A program made the position numbers and the translations under genes. A DNA stretch of 64,000 bases from Thioalkalicoccus limnaeus (GTDB taxonomy: Bacteria; Pseudomonadota; Gammaproteobacteria; Chromatiales; Chromatiaceae), in contig NZ_JBDKXB010000002.1 in NCBI RefSeq assembly GCF_041197575.1, forward strand, positions 1 to 64,000, read 5' to 3'. How positions within the stretch are numbered: position 1 is the first letter of the stretch; each line of letters opens with the position of its first letter. The notes below the pieces were generated by a model that did no database searches, was not told the origin of the DNA, and saw only the letters and a program-made list of their open reading frames with translations. Below, piece after piece: positions 36,716 to 44,711 of the stretch.

Positions 36716-37609
36716 ATGTCGAACAAGGAGGAATCCGGACGCGGCGCTGATCCCGCCTGCGCTGATGCTGGCACGTCGGTCGTCGCGGTGGGAGGCTACC
36801 GCTTTCACTATCGCGAGACCGGTGATCGAGACGCCCCGCCGGTCTTGCTATTGCACGGCTTTCTCGGTGGGCTCGATGAGTTCGACGCGCTCGCGGCGCG
36901 CCTTGGGCCGAGGTTTCGCTGTGTGACGCTGGACCTGCCGGGCCACGGTCGGACGCAGGTCGACGGCAGCGTGGCCGCCTATCGCATGGCGGCTACGGCC
37001 CGGGGCGTGATCGGTCTACTGACTGTGCTTGGTATCGAGTCTTGCCCGTTGGTGGGTTACTCGATGGGTGGGCGCCTGGCCCTGTACCTGGCCGTCCGTT
37101 TTCCGACGCGCTTCGATCGCTTGGTCCTGGTCTCGGCGTCGGCTGGGCTGGCGGTCGGGCGCGAGCGACGGCTGCGGGTGGCCAGCGACGAGCGACTGGC
37201 CCAGGTGCTCGAGGCCGACGGGCTCGATGCCTTCTTGTCGGACTGGTATCGAAACCCGTTATTCGGCACCCTGTCCACCCATCGCGATTTTGCCGAGATC
37301 CTGGCGCGGCGGCGGCGCAACGACGCCCAGGAGCTGGCCCGCTCGTTGCGTCACCTAGGCATCGGCCGCCAGCCTTCGCTGTGGCGCTATCTGAAATCGC
37401 TGCCGATGCCCTGCCTGTTGCTCGTCGGCGCCGGAGACCCCAAATTCGTCCGGATAAATCGCGAGATGGCTCGGTCGATCCCCGAGGTCCGACTGGAGGT
37501 GCTCGCCGGCTGTGGTCATGCCCTGCATCTCGAGGACCCGGCGGCCTGCGCCGAACGGTTGGCGCGGTTTCTCGCCGATGCGGCCCGCTCAGGCCGACCG
37601 CCCGAATGA
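36716..37609 (+). CDS. MenH-like alpha/beta hydrolase
   Basis: A 297-residue alpha/beta hydrolase resembling 2-succinyl-6-hydroxy-2,4-cyclohexadiene-1-carboxylate synthase of menaquinone synthesis. Seen are VLLLHGFLGGLDEFDAL, VTLDLPGHGRT, the nucleophile elbow VGYSMGGRLALYLA, LVGAGDPKFV with the Asp, and GCGHALHLEDP with the catalytic His. The SxGGR elbow and HGFLG match MenH, but no other men gene is adjacent, so a generic esterase cannot be excluded. AGGAG lies 10 bases before the ATG. Confidence 0.75.
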   Translation: MSNKEESGRGADPACADAGTSVVAVGGYRFHYRETGDRDAPPVLLLHGFLGGLDEFDALAARLGPRFRCVTLDLPGHGRTQVDGSVAAYRMAATARGVIGLLTVLGIESCPLVGYSMGGRLALYLAVRFPTRFDRLVLVSASAGLAVGRERRLRVASDERLAQVLEADGLDAFLSDWYRNPLFGTLSTHRDFAEILARRRRNDAQELARSLRHLGIGRQPSLWRYLKSLPMPCLLLVGAGDPKFVRINREMARSIPEVRLEVLAGCGHALHLEDPAACAERLARFLADAARSGRPPE

Positions 37610-37671
37610 AGGAACCCGGCGCCCGCGCCTTCGTTGAGAAATCTCGTGACGCGGCGTCGAACGAACTCGAA

Positions 37672-37748
37672 TGGCGCCCCCGGCAGGATTCCAACCTGCG
37701 ACTTCACCCTTAGGAGGGGTGCGCTCTATGCAGCTGAGCTACGGGGGC
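37672..37748 (-). tRNA. tRNA-Arg (anticodon CCU) with unusual elbow
   Basis: A 77-base gene with encoded CCA. The acceptor stem is GCCCCCG/CGGGGGC with discriminator G; the anticodon stem is CACCC/GGGTG around loop CTCCTAA, anticodon CCT, reading AGG. Oddly, the D-loop is AGCTGCATA (C at position 19) and the T-loop TTGGAAT (G at position 56), where nearly all bacterial tRNAs have G19 and C56. The two changes keep a Watson-Crick pair, so the tRNA should fold normally. Confidence 0.93.
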
Positions 37749-37942
37749 GGGGAGACAGAATTCTATCCTGCACCAGAGACGGCGTCACCCCTCGCCGGGA
37801 CCAGCGGACCAGGCTCGTCGTCGCACCGGTTCGGCGGGCGTGACCGGGCGCGCCCGTCCGAGTTGGACAGGCATTGCGAATCCACATTGCTCGATCCGCC
37901 CCGTGGGGGATAATCGATGGCAAACAAAAGAGGTCGGCCCCG

Positions 37943-38362
37943 ATGGATCGTTTTACTCGAAACTACTCAATCGCGGTGCTCCTGTTGGTCGTCGGGCTGC
38001 TGTCTTGGTGGTTCCTGGCCAGTTGGAACCCGCGGGTCGCGGACTTGAATCGGATCCTCGAGGCGGATGCGGAGCTCGCGAGTTACCCTTATACATTCCG
38101 GGTCGTGGCGCTCGACGAGGGTGTCGCAACCTTGTCATCTCCGCGCGATTTCGACCATCCGGCGTACCGATTCTTGCCGTTGATCACCCCCGAACTCGCC
38201 GGCAAGCCCCAAGACCATCCGGACATGGTCGCGGCGCAGGAACGCTTGATCCATCATCAACGGCGAGCGCAGGCGTTGATCATCCAGCAGCCCGACGTCG
38301 ATGAAATCCGTTGGGCGTTCGATCGCCGTTGGTACACGGAAAAAGGCTTTCCGCTCCCCTGA
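37943..38362 (+). CDS. Hypothetical membrane-anchored protein
   Basis: A 139-residue protein I do not recognise. One N-terminal transmembrane helix (about residues 9-26, SIAVLLLVVGLLSWWFLA) is followed by a soluble, presumably periplasmic domain: SYPYTFRVVALDEGVATLSSPRDFDHPAYRFLPLI and a C-terminal helical part ending DRRWYTEKGFPLP. There are no cysteines or obvious catalytic motif. AGAGG precedes the ATG at 37943. It stands alone between the tRNA-Arg and the convergent class I DAHP synthase. Confidence 0.75.
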   Translation: MDRFTRNYSIAVLLLVVGLLSWWFLASWNPRVADLNRILEADAELASYPYTFRVVALDEGVATLSSPRDFDHPAYRFLPLITPELAGKPQDHPDMVAAQERLIHHQRRAQALIIQQPDVDEIRWAFDRRWYTEKGFPLP

Positions 38363-38565
38363 CGGATTGGCTTGGCCTACGGGCGGACATCCGGCGTCCT
38401 CGGCCCGACTGGGTCGTGCGGATCAGCGCCATCCGCGCACCGAGTCAGCTCGGCGAGTCTCTAGGCCACGTCCGACCGTTTCGTTGTCATGCGCGTATAG
38501 TGTGTATCGCTGCGGGGCGGCGCCAGGCCGGGGATGGAACCCCGGTCCATCGGCGTTTCCGTGCG

Positions 38566-39624
38566 TCAGCGTGTTTCGCGGCGCCGCGCGGCGGCTTGTG
38601 CCAGGATCCGGAGCAAGGGGACCGTATCGCTCCACCCGATGCAGGCGTCGGTGATGCTCTGACCGTAGACCAACTCCTGCCCTGGATTCAGATCCTGGCG
38701 TCCGCCGACCAGGTGGCTTTCGATCATGACGCCGATGATTCGCCGATCACCGCGGGCGATCTGGCCGGCGACGTCGTGCCCGATCGGAATCTGTTTCTCG
38801 GGGCGCTTGCGGCTGTTGGCATGGCTGAAATCGATCATGATCTTCGGCACGAGGCCCGACTCGATGATTTCCTCGGCTGTGATGTTGATGCTCTCGGTGT
38901 CGTAGTTCGGCCGCTGGCCGCCCCGCAGGATGATGTGTGTATCCTCGTTGCCGGCGGTCGTGAAGATCGCGGATTGGCCGTCCTTGGTCACGGACATGAA
39001 GACATGGGGGCGTGCAGCCGCGTGTATCGCGTCGATCGCGACCTTGACGCTGCCATCGGTCGCGTTCTTGAAGCCGATCGGACAAGAGAGGCCGGAGGCC
39101 AGCTCTCGGTGGCCCTGGCTCTCGGTCGTGCGCGCGCCGATCGCGCCCCAGCTGATCAGGTCCGCGAGATACTGGGGGCTGATCAGATCGAGGAACTCGG
39201 TGCCGGCCGGGACACCCATCTCGGCGAGATCGAGCAAGAGCTTGCGAGCGAGTCTCAGGCCCTTGTTGATGCCGAAGCTGCCGTCGAGATCCGGGTCGTT
39301 GATCAGACCCTTCCAGCCGACAGTGGTGCGTGGTTTCTCGAAATAGACGCGCATCACGATCATTAGATCGCTCTGCAATTCGTCGCGCAGCGCACGCAGC
39401 CCCTGGGCATACTCGAGGGCGGCGATCGGGTCGTGAACCGAACAGGGTCCGACGACGATCAGGAGTCGGTCGTCGTCGCCGTGCAGGATCCGCCGGATCG
39501 CCTCGCGGGCGAAGAAGACCGTGTCCGCCGCGGCATCGCTGACGTCGAACTCCTGTTGCAGCAGCTTCGGTGGTACGACTTCGGTGATATGGCGGATGCG
39601 CAGGTCGTCGGTTTGTCGTCGCAT
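38566..39624 (-). CDS. 3-deoxy-7-phosphoheptulonate synthase, class I (AroF/G/H type)
   Basis: A 352-residue class I-alpha DAHP synthase: DDLRIRHITEVVPPKLL regulatory N-terminus, LLIVVGPCSVHDP, MRVYFEKPRTTVGWKGLINDP, LLDLAEMGVPAGTEFLD, GARTTESQGHRELASGLSCPIGFKN, HIILRGG, MIDFSHANS and GVMIESHLVGGRQ. This form is feedback-inhibited by aromatic amino acids; which one cannot be read safely. It catalyses the same reaction as the class II enzyme at 21.9 kb. A slightly longer start at 39654 is possible. Confidence 0.94.
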   Translation of the reverse strand: MRRQTDDLRIRHITEVVPPKLLQQEFDVSDAAADTVFFAREAIRRILHGDDDRLLIVVGPCSVHDPIAALEYAQGLRALRDELQSDLMIVMRVYFEKPRTTVGWKGLINDPDLDGSFGINKGLRLARKLLLDLAEMGVPAGTEFLDLISPQYLADLISWGAIGARTTESQGHRELASGLSCPIGFKNATDGSVKVAIDAIHAAARPHVFMSVTKDGQSAIFTTAGNEDTHIILRGGQRPNYDTESINITAEEIIESGLVPKIMIDFSHANSRKRPEKQIPIGHDVAGQIARGDRRIIGVMIESHLVGGRQDLNPGQELVYGQSITDACIGWSDTVPLLRILAQAAARRRETR

Positions 39625-39927
39625 GGCAGGTTCGAGGGTGGCTTCGGGAAACAAGGCCGGAAGGATACCGCAATCGGCGCGCAGCGGGTCGTCCCCCGAG
39701 GGACAACGACCCCGGCCGGCTGTTGCCCGGTTACCGCGATCGAGGCCGGTTGTACCGTCACGGGAAGCCCGTGCGCGGAACCGGGCTGAACGTTGGTTTT
39801 TCTTGCCTCGCCATCATCTCCTCGACGCGCCATCGACCGTTGCGCGCCTTCGAAACAACGTTAGCTGGACATTGAACGAACCTGACCGCTGTCGTATCGT
39901 ATCCCTGTTGCATCCCATAACTATAAG

Positions 39928-39939
39928 TATTAGCTAATA
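39928..39939. promoter_or_regulatory. Perfect palindrome TATTAGCTAATA
   Basis: A 12-base perfect dyad in the AT-rich island between class I DAHP synthase and the hemerythrin-like gene. Such dyads are typical operator half-sites for dimeric regulators, but I cannot name the factor. The reverse strand reads TATAGT just beside it, a possible -10. Confidence 0.35.
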
Positions 39940-39980
39940 AAAAGTGGGTTGCACGACGCATCGCGCCCTACCGATCTCGT

Positions 39981-39995
39981 TGAGAACGATTATCG
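39981..39995 (+). promoter_or_regulatory. Fur-box-like site
   Basis: TGAGAACGATTATCG matches the 7-1-7 Fur consensus TGATAATnATTATCA at 11 of 14 defined positions. It ends 32 bases before the hemerythrin-like start, where repressor binding would cover the promoter. Confidence 0.4.
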
Positions 39996-40027
39996 AGCTT
40001 TACCGTCACCGGCCATTGGAGGATGCC

Positions 40028-40477
40028 ATGGTTACCTTTGCGGCATTGCATGCGCAGAATCACCGAATTACCGAATTGTCCAATGTCTTTCTTTACCTGA
40101 TTCAGGATCGTGCCATGTGTGACACGCAAACGGCCTGCGATGTCTTCATGGACTATGCCAAGGCGGTGCGCGAGCACATCGAGCTTGTCGATCGCAAGCT
40201 GTGTGGTCAGCTCATTTCGCACCCGGACCAGTCGGTGAAGAACACGGCTGACCGGTTCCTGTCTGGCTCGTCCGAGATCAAGCGGATCTTTGCCGCCTAC
40301 TTGCGGCAGTGGTGCCGGGAGTCGAAGCGGCAGTTGACCGTGAGGGGCAACTACGACGAGTTCGTCACCGACACCAACCAGATGTTCTCGCTGGTGCTGG
40401 ACCGGATCGAGCGCGAGACGGAACATCTGTATCCGTTGATACGCAAACTGGAAGGAAGCGATCAGCGGGCTGCCTGA
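40028..40477 (+). CDS. Hemerythrin-like (HHE) domain protein
   Basis: A 149-residue all-helical protein. Likely metal ligands are spaced along four helices: HAQNHRITELSNVF near the N-terminus, REHIELVDRKLCGQLISHPDQ, and RETEHLYPLIRKLE at the C-terminus (H..E and H...E pattern). The set is not the textbook hemerythrin pattern, so di-iron binding is probable rather than certain. A strong GGAGG sits 4 bases before the ATG at 40028. The upstream Fur-like element suggests iron control. Possible roles are oxygen or NO sensing or iron handling. Confidence 0.6.
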   Translation: MVTFAALHAQNHRITELSNVFLYLIQDRAMCDTQTACDVFMDYAKAVREHIELVDRKLCGQLISHPDQSVKNTADRFLSGSSEIKRIFAAYLRQWCRESKRQLTVRGNYDEFVTDTNQMFSLVLDRIERETEHLYPLIRKLEGSDQRAA

Positions 40478-40750
40478 AGATGCGAGTGGCAAGCCGCCGG
40501 TCGTCTGCATTTGCACCGGATCGCCGAGGTCCTGAGCGGTGGCTGAAAGGCACGATCGGTGGAGGAGCGCGCATGGAGGAGTCGACAACGGGGATCGCAG
40601 GGCGGGCACGGCCGGGCGGAGCGATGGCCACGGCCAAGCTCGCCCAGGGGGCTCTGCGCGACCGCGCGCCGTGCAAACTGCACGAAGCGGTCCACGTATC
40701 GGGGAGCAGTCCTGCCACTCAAGAAGGACAGGACAAGTGTAGGGTGCGGT

Positions 40751-40827
40751 TGGCGCGCCCGACAGGATTCGAACCTGTGACCCCAGCCTTCGGAGGGCTG
40801 TACTCTATCCAACTGAGCTACGGGCGC
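40751..40827 (-). tRNA. tRNA-Arg (anticodon CCG)
   Basis: A 77-base gene with encoded CCA. Acceptor GCGCCCG/CGGGCGC, anticodon stem CAGCC/GGCTG, loop CTCCGAA with anticodon CCG, and T-loop TTCGAAT. The D-loop AGTTGGATA has the normal GG and the T-loop the normal C56, in contrast to the CCU isoacceptor 3 kb away. It reads CGG codons, common in this genome. Confidence 0.95.
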
Positions 40828-40982
40828 GAGGAGAAGGCCGGAAGCTGGTATGCGATCAGCAACGACCCTAGACTAAGGATACAGGATCGATTGCTCGGAT
40901 GTCGACTCCACGTCGCTCCAGTCGCGGTCCTGCGTGCGCTCGCGTGGTGCGAGTGACAAACTGGCGCCCGGCTGGAGGTGGT

Positions 40983-41390
40983 ATGTCTGACGACGGGATT
41001 CGTGCGTTCTTCGAACGCGACCTGTTCGCGAAGCATGTCGGCATCGAGTTGCTCGACGCGGCGCCCGGGAGGGCAAGGGCCAGCATGAGGATCGACGACC
41101 ATCACCGCAACGCCGTCGGTATGGTTCATGGTGCTGCGATCTTCAGCCTTGCTGATCTCGTCTTCGCCGTCGCATCGAATGCCCATGGATCCTTGGCCCT
41201 GGGTGTGAACGCAAGCGTGTCCTACCTGAAGGCCGTCCGACAGGGGGTGCTGATCGCCGAGGCCGAGGAGGTCTCCTTGAATCGCCGGTTGGCGACCTAT
41301 CTGATCCGGGTTCTGGATCAGGATGGCGCCTTGGTCGCGTTGTTTCAGGGGACCGTCTACCGCAAACCAGATTCCCCGGGTCTCGGGTAG
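40983..41390 (+). CDS. PaaI-type hotdog thioesterase
   Basis: A 135-residue hotdog-fold protein: GIELLDAAPGRARASMRID, then HRNAVGMVHGAAIFSLADLVFAVASN, the PaaI/YbdB pattern NxxGxxHGGxxxxLaD with Ala-Ala replacing Gly-Gly, and SVSYLKAVRQGVLIAEAEEV. It likely hydrolyses aryl- or acyl-CoA esters; the natural substrate is unknown. A strong GGAGGTGG lies just before the ATG. The iscR gene follows after about 190 bases. Confidence 0.88.
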   Translation: MSDDGIRAFFERDLFAKHVGIELLDAAPGRARASMRIDDHHRNAVGMVHGAAIFSLADLVFAVASNAHGSLALGVNASVSYLKAVRQGVLIAEAEEVSLNRRLATYLIRVLDQDGALVALFQGTVYRKPDSPGLG

Positions 41391-41582
41391 CAGGGAGCGG
41401 GACGCCGTATGGTCTGATGGGTGCCCCCTCCACCCTCCGAGCCCCGTCGAAACGGCCGCGGCGATCAGCGCCGGAAGACCCTTGCCGCCGAACAGCGCGC
41501 CCCGGGGTGTCCAGCAATACTGGATCGATTTTGTGGGTTATCGTACCATAGGCGGACCTGCTATAGGCCGGAGTGATCTTCC

Positions 41583-42074
41583 GTGAGACTGACTACCAAG
41601 GGGCGGTATGCGGTGACCGCCATGTTGGATTTGGGCATGCACAAGGGGCAAGGCCCTATCTCGCTGTCCGATATCGCGCAGCGCCAAGGAATTTCTTTGT
41701 CTTATCTCGAGCAATTGTTTGCGAAGTTGCGCAAGCACGGCTTGGTCGCCAGCGTCCGTGGTCCCGGTGGCGGTTACCATCTGGCCCGCGACGGTGCGGA
41801 CATCAATGTTGCCGAGGTGATCGCCGCGGTCGATGAAAATGTCGACACGACGCGCTGTGGCGGCGGACACGATTGCCTGTGCGACGGGCCCTGCTTGACG
41901 CACGAACTCTGGGAAGACCTGAGTCGCACGATCGACGACTACTTGAGCCGCATTACGCTCGAGGATCTGGTCCGCCGCAAGCGGTGGCCCCGCTCCGTCG
42001 ATGTGTCGGAAGGTCTGCTGGCCGATGTGGCGGTGGAGGATTTCGCCCGCCGCCGGGCCTCGATCGAGGCTTAG
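41583..42074 (+). CDS. iscR: Fe-S cluster regulator IscR
   Basis: A 163-residue Rrf2-family regulator. It opens MRLTTKGRYAVTAMLDL (GTG start), with the wHTH recognition helix around LSYLEQLFAKLRKHGLV and GPGGGYHLAR wing. The [2Fe-2S] ligands fall at C92, C98, C104 and H107 exactly as in E. coli IscR, with an additional C100. It senses Fe-S demand and usually represses its own operon. The next gene is an IscA-type carrier 43 bases on; iscS and iscU are absent here. Confidence 0.93.
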   Translation: MRLTTKGRYAVTAMLDLGMHKGQGPISLSDIAQRQGISLSYLEQLFAKLRKHGLVASVRGPGGGYHLARDGADINVAEVIAAVDENVDTTRCGGGHDCLCDGPCLTHELWEDLSRTIDDYLSRITLEDLVRRKRWPRSVDVSEGLLADVAVEDFARRRASIEA

Positions 42075-42117
42075 GCGCGCGGAACTCGCTTCGAGAACAT
42101 AACGGAGGACCGAGGCG

Positions 42118-42441
42118 ATGGGCATTTCCCTGACCCAGCCAGCCGCGGATCATCTGCGCCGGCAGTTGCAGCGGCGTGGGCAAGGTCTGGGCATTCGACT
42201 CGGTGTCCGCCCTTCCGGATGCGCTGGCTTGGCCTATGTCTTGGACTTCGTCGACGAGGTCAACCAGGACCAGCAGGTCTTCGAGGACCAAGGTGTCAAG
42301 GTCTTTATCGCGTCCGGCGATTTGGTCTACCTCGATGGCCTCGAGCTCGATTACCGCTGGGATGGCCTCAAGGGCGCGTTCCAGTTCAAGAATCCGAATG
42401 CCAGGGGCGTCTGCTGTTGCGGTGACAGCTTTGCCATCTGA
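42118..42441 (+). CDS. iscA: IscA-type iron-sulfur cluster carrier
   Basis: A 107-residue A-type carrier: ISLTQPAADHLRRQL, VRPSGCAGLAYVLDFVDE with Cys35, then FQFKNPNARGVCCCGDSFAI with Cys99, Cys100 and Cys101. The three functional Cys of IscA (35, 99, 101) are all in place; the intervening residue, usually Gly, is also Cys. It receives or passes on Fe-S clusters. Lies directly after iscR and presumably under its control. Confidence 0.9.
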   Translation: MGISLTQPAADHLRRQLQRRGQGLGIRLGVRPSGCAGLAYVLDFVDEVNQDQQVFEDQGVKVFIASGDLVYLDGLELDYRWDGLKGAFQFKNPNARGVCCCGDSFAI

Positions 42442-42636
42442 GAGGTTGTAAGCGGACCCCGGCCGACGGGCGACCTTCCAGGCGCGCCCGAAGGCGTCGC
42501 GAGGGCCTCCGAACTCGGCTCGCGTACCCTATGCTCCCCGAATCCGTGCCCCGTTGCGGCTCGCTGAACACGCCCGAGAAAGCCCTCGCGATGGCCGAGG
42601 ATGCTCCATAGCCCGTGAGCCATCAGCAAGCTTCGT

Positions 42637-43065
42637 TCAGCACTGTTCCCACGGCAGTCCATGGAAGCGCCACCCACCGACCGTCCCGCGGTGATGGTGT
42701 TCGTCGAGTTCTCCTTCGAAGCCCTCGTCGATATGCAGCACATTCTGAAGGCCCCCGTCGATCAGGGCCTTGCCCGCTTCCAATGAGCGTTTTCCGCTGC
42801 GGCAGATCAGGATGACCGGCGCGCAATGGGACTCCGGGGTGCAGATCGCGCCCCCGAGCAGGAGCTTGCGGATCTCGGTGACGAAATCCGGGTTCACGGT
42901 CCAATCGGGTTCGTCGATCCATGGTACGTGAACGGCACCGACCGGGTGTCCGACGAACAAGAACTCCATCGTCGAGCGGATGTCGACGAGCAGGGCTTGG
43001 GGGTCGTCGTGCAGCAATTGGTGGGCCTCTTTCGGCGAAATGGCCTTCGGTGTCGATTCGCGCAT
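42637..43065 (-). CDS. Rhodanese-like domain protein
   Basis: A 142-residue single-domain rhodanese. The active-site loop is ILICRSGKRSLEAGKAL with Cys88 as persulfide site; ALLVDIRSTMEFLFVGHPVGAVHVPWID is the CH2A motif. The C-terminus is His-rich (ELDEHHHRGTVGGWRFHGLPWEQC) with a terminal Cys. No signal peptide, so cytosolic. GGAGG sits 8 bases before ATG 43065, favouring this over an ATG at 43080. Transfer of sulfane sulfur in sulfur oxidation is plausible but unproven. Confidence 0.88.
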   Translation of the reverse strand: MRESTPKAISPKEAHQLLHDDPQALLVDIRSTMEFLFVGHPVGAVHVPWIDEPDWTVNPDFVTEIRKLLLGGAICTPESHCAPVILICRSGKRSLEAGKALIDGGLQNVLHIDEGFEGELDEHHHRGTVGGWRFHGLPWEQC

Positions 43066-43340
43066 CGCGAATTCCTCCATCGGTATCGTTGGGTCTTGTC
43101 GTTTTTGTGTATTGGCCGCGGTTCGCGGTCAATCTTGTGTAAGATGCAAGGGGCGCGGCCAGTCCGACGAAAGACAGGGCCTGCGCTGATCGGTGGCCTG
43201 CATGGCCAGTCGATCCGCTAGTTTAACCCACGACCGTCCCGATCGAGACGGGTGGTCGTGACGAGCGATCTGGCCGGCGGCACCGGGCCCGTGCCCGTGT
43301 CGGCGGCCTGATCGATGTCCTGTTGTCGGATACCGGGAAG

Positions 43341-44291
43341 ATGATCAGTCGCGATTCCGTCGGCTTGCGGATCAAGCAGGGTCTAGCCGCCGCCGCCATA
43401 CGTCTACTCGGGCGCTTGCCCCTGTCGTTTCTTCATCGGCTTGGCGCCCAATTGGGCAGATTGGTCGTCTGGTTTCCCAACCGGCAGCGGCGTAACGCTC
43501 TGATCAACATTGGATTGTGCCGCCAGGATCTGACTCGGGCCGAGCAGGTGGCCTTGCGCAACGCGCATCTGGTCGAATTCGGCAAGACCTATTTCGAGAT
43601 CGCGTACCTGTGGCGGCAGCCAGCGGACAAAGTCCTTGGCCTCGTGCGCGAGGTCCGCGGCGGTGAACTGCTGACTCGCCGTGAAGGCCGCGGCTTGATC
43701 GTCTTGTCGCCGCACATCGGGGCCTGGGAGTTGGCGGGTCTTTACCTGGCCGCACAAGGCCCAACAGCGATCTTCTACAAGCCCCAGAAATACATCGATG
43801 ATTTGATCCTCGCGGCGCGCGCGCGCGGCGGGGCGTCGATGGCGCCAACGACGGCCAAGGGCGTACGCCTCTTGGTGCAGGCGTTGGAGCGCGGGGACTA
43901 TGTCGGCTTGTTGCCGGACCAGGAACCCAAATCCGATAAAGGCGCGGTCTTCGCCCCCTTTTTCACCGTGCCGGCCTTGACGATGCTGCTGGTTAGCCGT
44001 CTGGCGCGCAAGACCGGCGCGCCAGTCGTCTTTCTGTTCGCGGAACGGCTGGCGGCGTCGCGCGGCTTTCGCCTTCACTGCCTGCCGGCGCCGCCAGGCA
44101 TCGACAGCCCCGATGAGCAGGTCGCTGCGCGCGCCCTGAACCTCGGCATCGAGCACTGCATCGGGGTTTGTCCGGAGCAGTTCCTCTGGACCTACAAGCG
44201 ATTCCGGCGTCGCCCGCCGGGGCATCCGCGTCTCTATTCGGGTGGCCTCGAGGATGCCCAGGTCTTTGCGCGGCTGCCTGGTTCGAACTGA
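43341..44291 (+). CDS. LpxL/HtrB-type lipid A acyltransferase
   Basis: A 316-residue membrane-associated acyltransferase. It has an N-terminal hydrophobic helix (LAAAAIRLLGRLPLSFLHRLGAQLGRLVVWF), RRNALINIGLC, the catalytic HxxxxE-type motif LSPHIGAWELAGLYL, a GLLPDQEPKSDKGAVFAPFFTVPAL block, and QFLWTYKRFRRRPPGHPRLY at the end. It adds a secondary acyl chain to Kdo2-lipid IVA. Start is uncertain: ATG 43341 has a purine run too close; TTG 43323 is an alternative. Convergent with soxZ. Confidence 0.87.
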   Translation: MISRDSVGLRIKQGLAAAAIRLLGRLPLSFLHRLGAQLGRLVVWFPNRQRRNALINIGLCRQDLTRAEQVALRNAHLVEFGKTYFEIAYLWRQPADKVLGLVREVRGGELLTRREGRGLIVLSPHIGAWELAGLYLAAQGPTAIFYKPQKYIDDLILAARARGGASMAPTTAKGVRLLVQALERGDYVGLLPDQEPKSDKGAVFAPFFTVPALTMLLVSRLARKTGAPVVFLFAERLAASRGFRLHCLPAPPGIDSPDEQVAARALNLGIEHCIGVCPEQFLWTYKRFRRRPPGHPRLYSGGLEDAQVFARLPGSN

Positions 44292-44355
44292 CGCCGCGCG
44301 GCCGCGTGATATCGCCTTCCGCCAAGGCGGGCCAGGCCGAGGAGCCAGCGCTCCT

Positions 44356-44667
44356 TCAGCGGATCGTTGCGGTGCCGGCGCCGGTTTGGCCTAGGTTGTC
44401 GGTCCAGGCGATCTCGATCGCGTCACCGGGCTCGCCGCCGTGGAACCGGAACGACAAATAGGGGTTCTGCGATACACCACCGCTCCATTGTGCGTTCAGC
44501 ACGATCTCGTCTTTCCAGCGGCAGACCAGTTCCTTGATGAAATGGGCCGGGATCGTGTCCCCGCTCTCGGCGTCCTGGCGCAGGCCCGTCTCCATCGGGT
44601 GGGTGATCAAGGCCGCCACGGTCGTCTTGCCGCCGTTGGCCTCCGCGCGAATCCGGATGTTGCTCAT
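44356..44667 (-). CDS. soxZ: Thiosulfate oxidation carrier subunit SoxZ
   Basis: A 103-residue Ig-like protein: IRIRAEANGGKTTVAALITHPMETGLRQD, IPAHFIKELVCRWKDEIVLNAQWSGGVSQNPYLSFRF and GDAIEIAWTDNLGQTG. SoxZ pairs with SoxY to form the periplasmic carrier on which thiosulfate sulfur is oxidised. SoxZ has no signal of its own and is exported with SoxY. It lies 44 bases downstream of soxY. soxA, soxX, soxB and soxCD are not in the window. Confidence 0.95.
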   Translation of the reverse strand: MSNIRIRAEANGGKTTVAALITHPMETGLRQDAESGDTIPAHFIKELVCRWKDEIVLNAQWSGGVSQNPYLSFRFHGGEPGDAIEIAWTDNLGQTGAGTATIR

Positions 44668-44711
44668 AACTCGGTTACCTCGTTAAGTCGATTACCAGGG
44701 CACCGCCTGCC

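Larger units (their letters stand above)
39625..40027. other. Intergenic region with AT-rich island and operator-like sites
   Basis: 403 bases between the divergent DAHP synthase and hemerythrin-like genes. Positions about 39885-39955 are notably AT-rich against a GC-rich background and include a 12-base palindrome. A Fur-box-like element follows near 39981. A regulated promoter for the hemerythrin-like gene is the likeliest content. Confidence 0.6.

Noticed and set aside
37634..37843. Open frames over the tRNA-Arg genes (also near 40751)
   Set aside because: Translations across tRNA genes (for example GFEPVTPAF-type strings) are a known artefact of tRNA T-arm sequence.
41547..41572. IscR-binding site upstream of iscR
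   Set aside because: Repeated ATAGGC-type words are present, but they do not fit the known type 1 or type 2 IscR consensus well enough to annotate.
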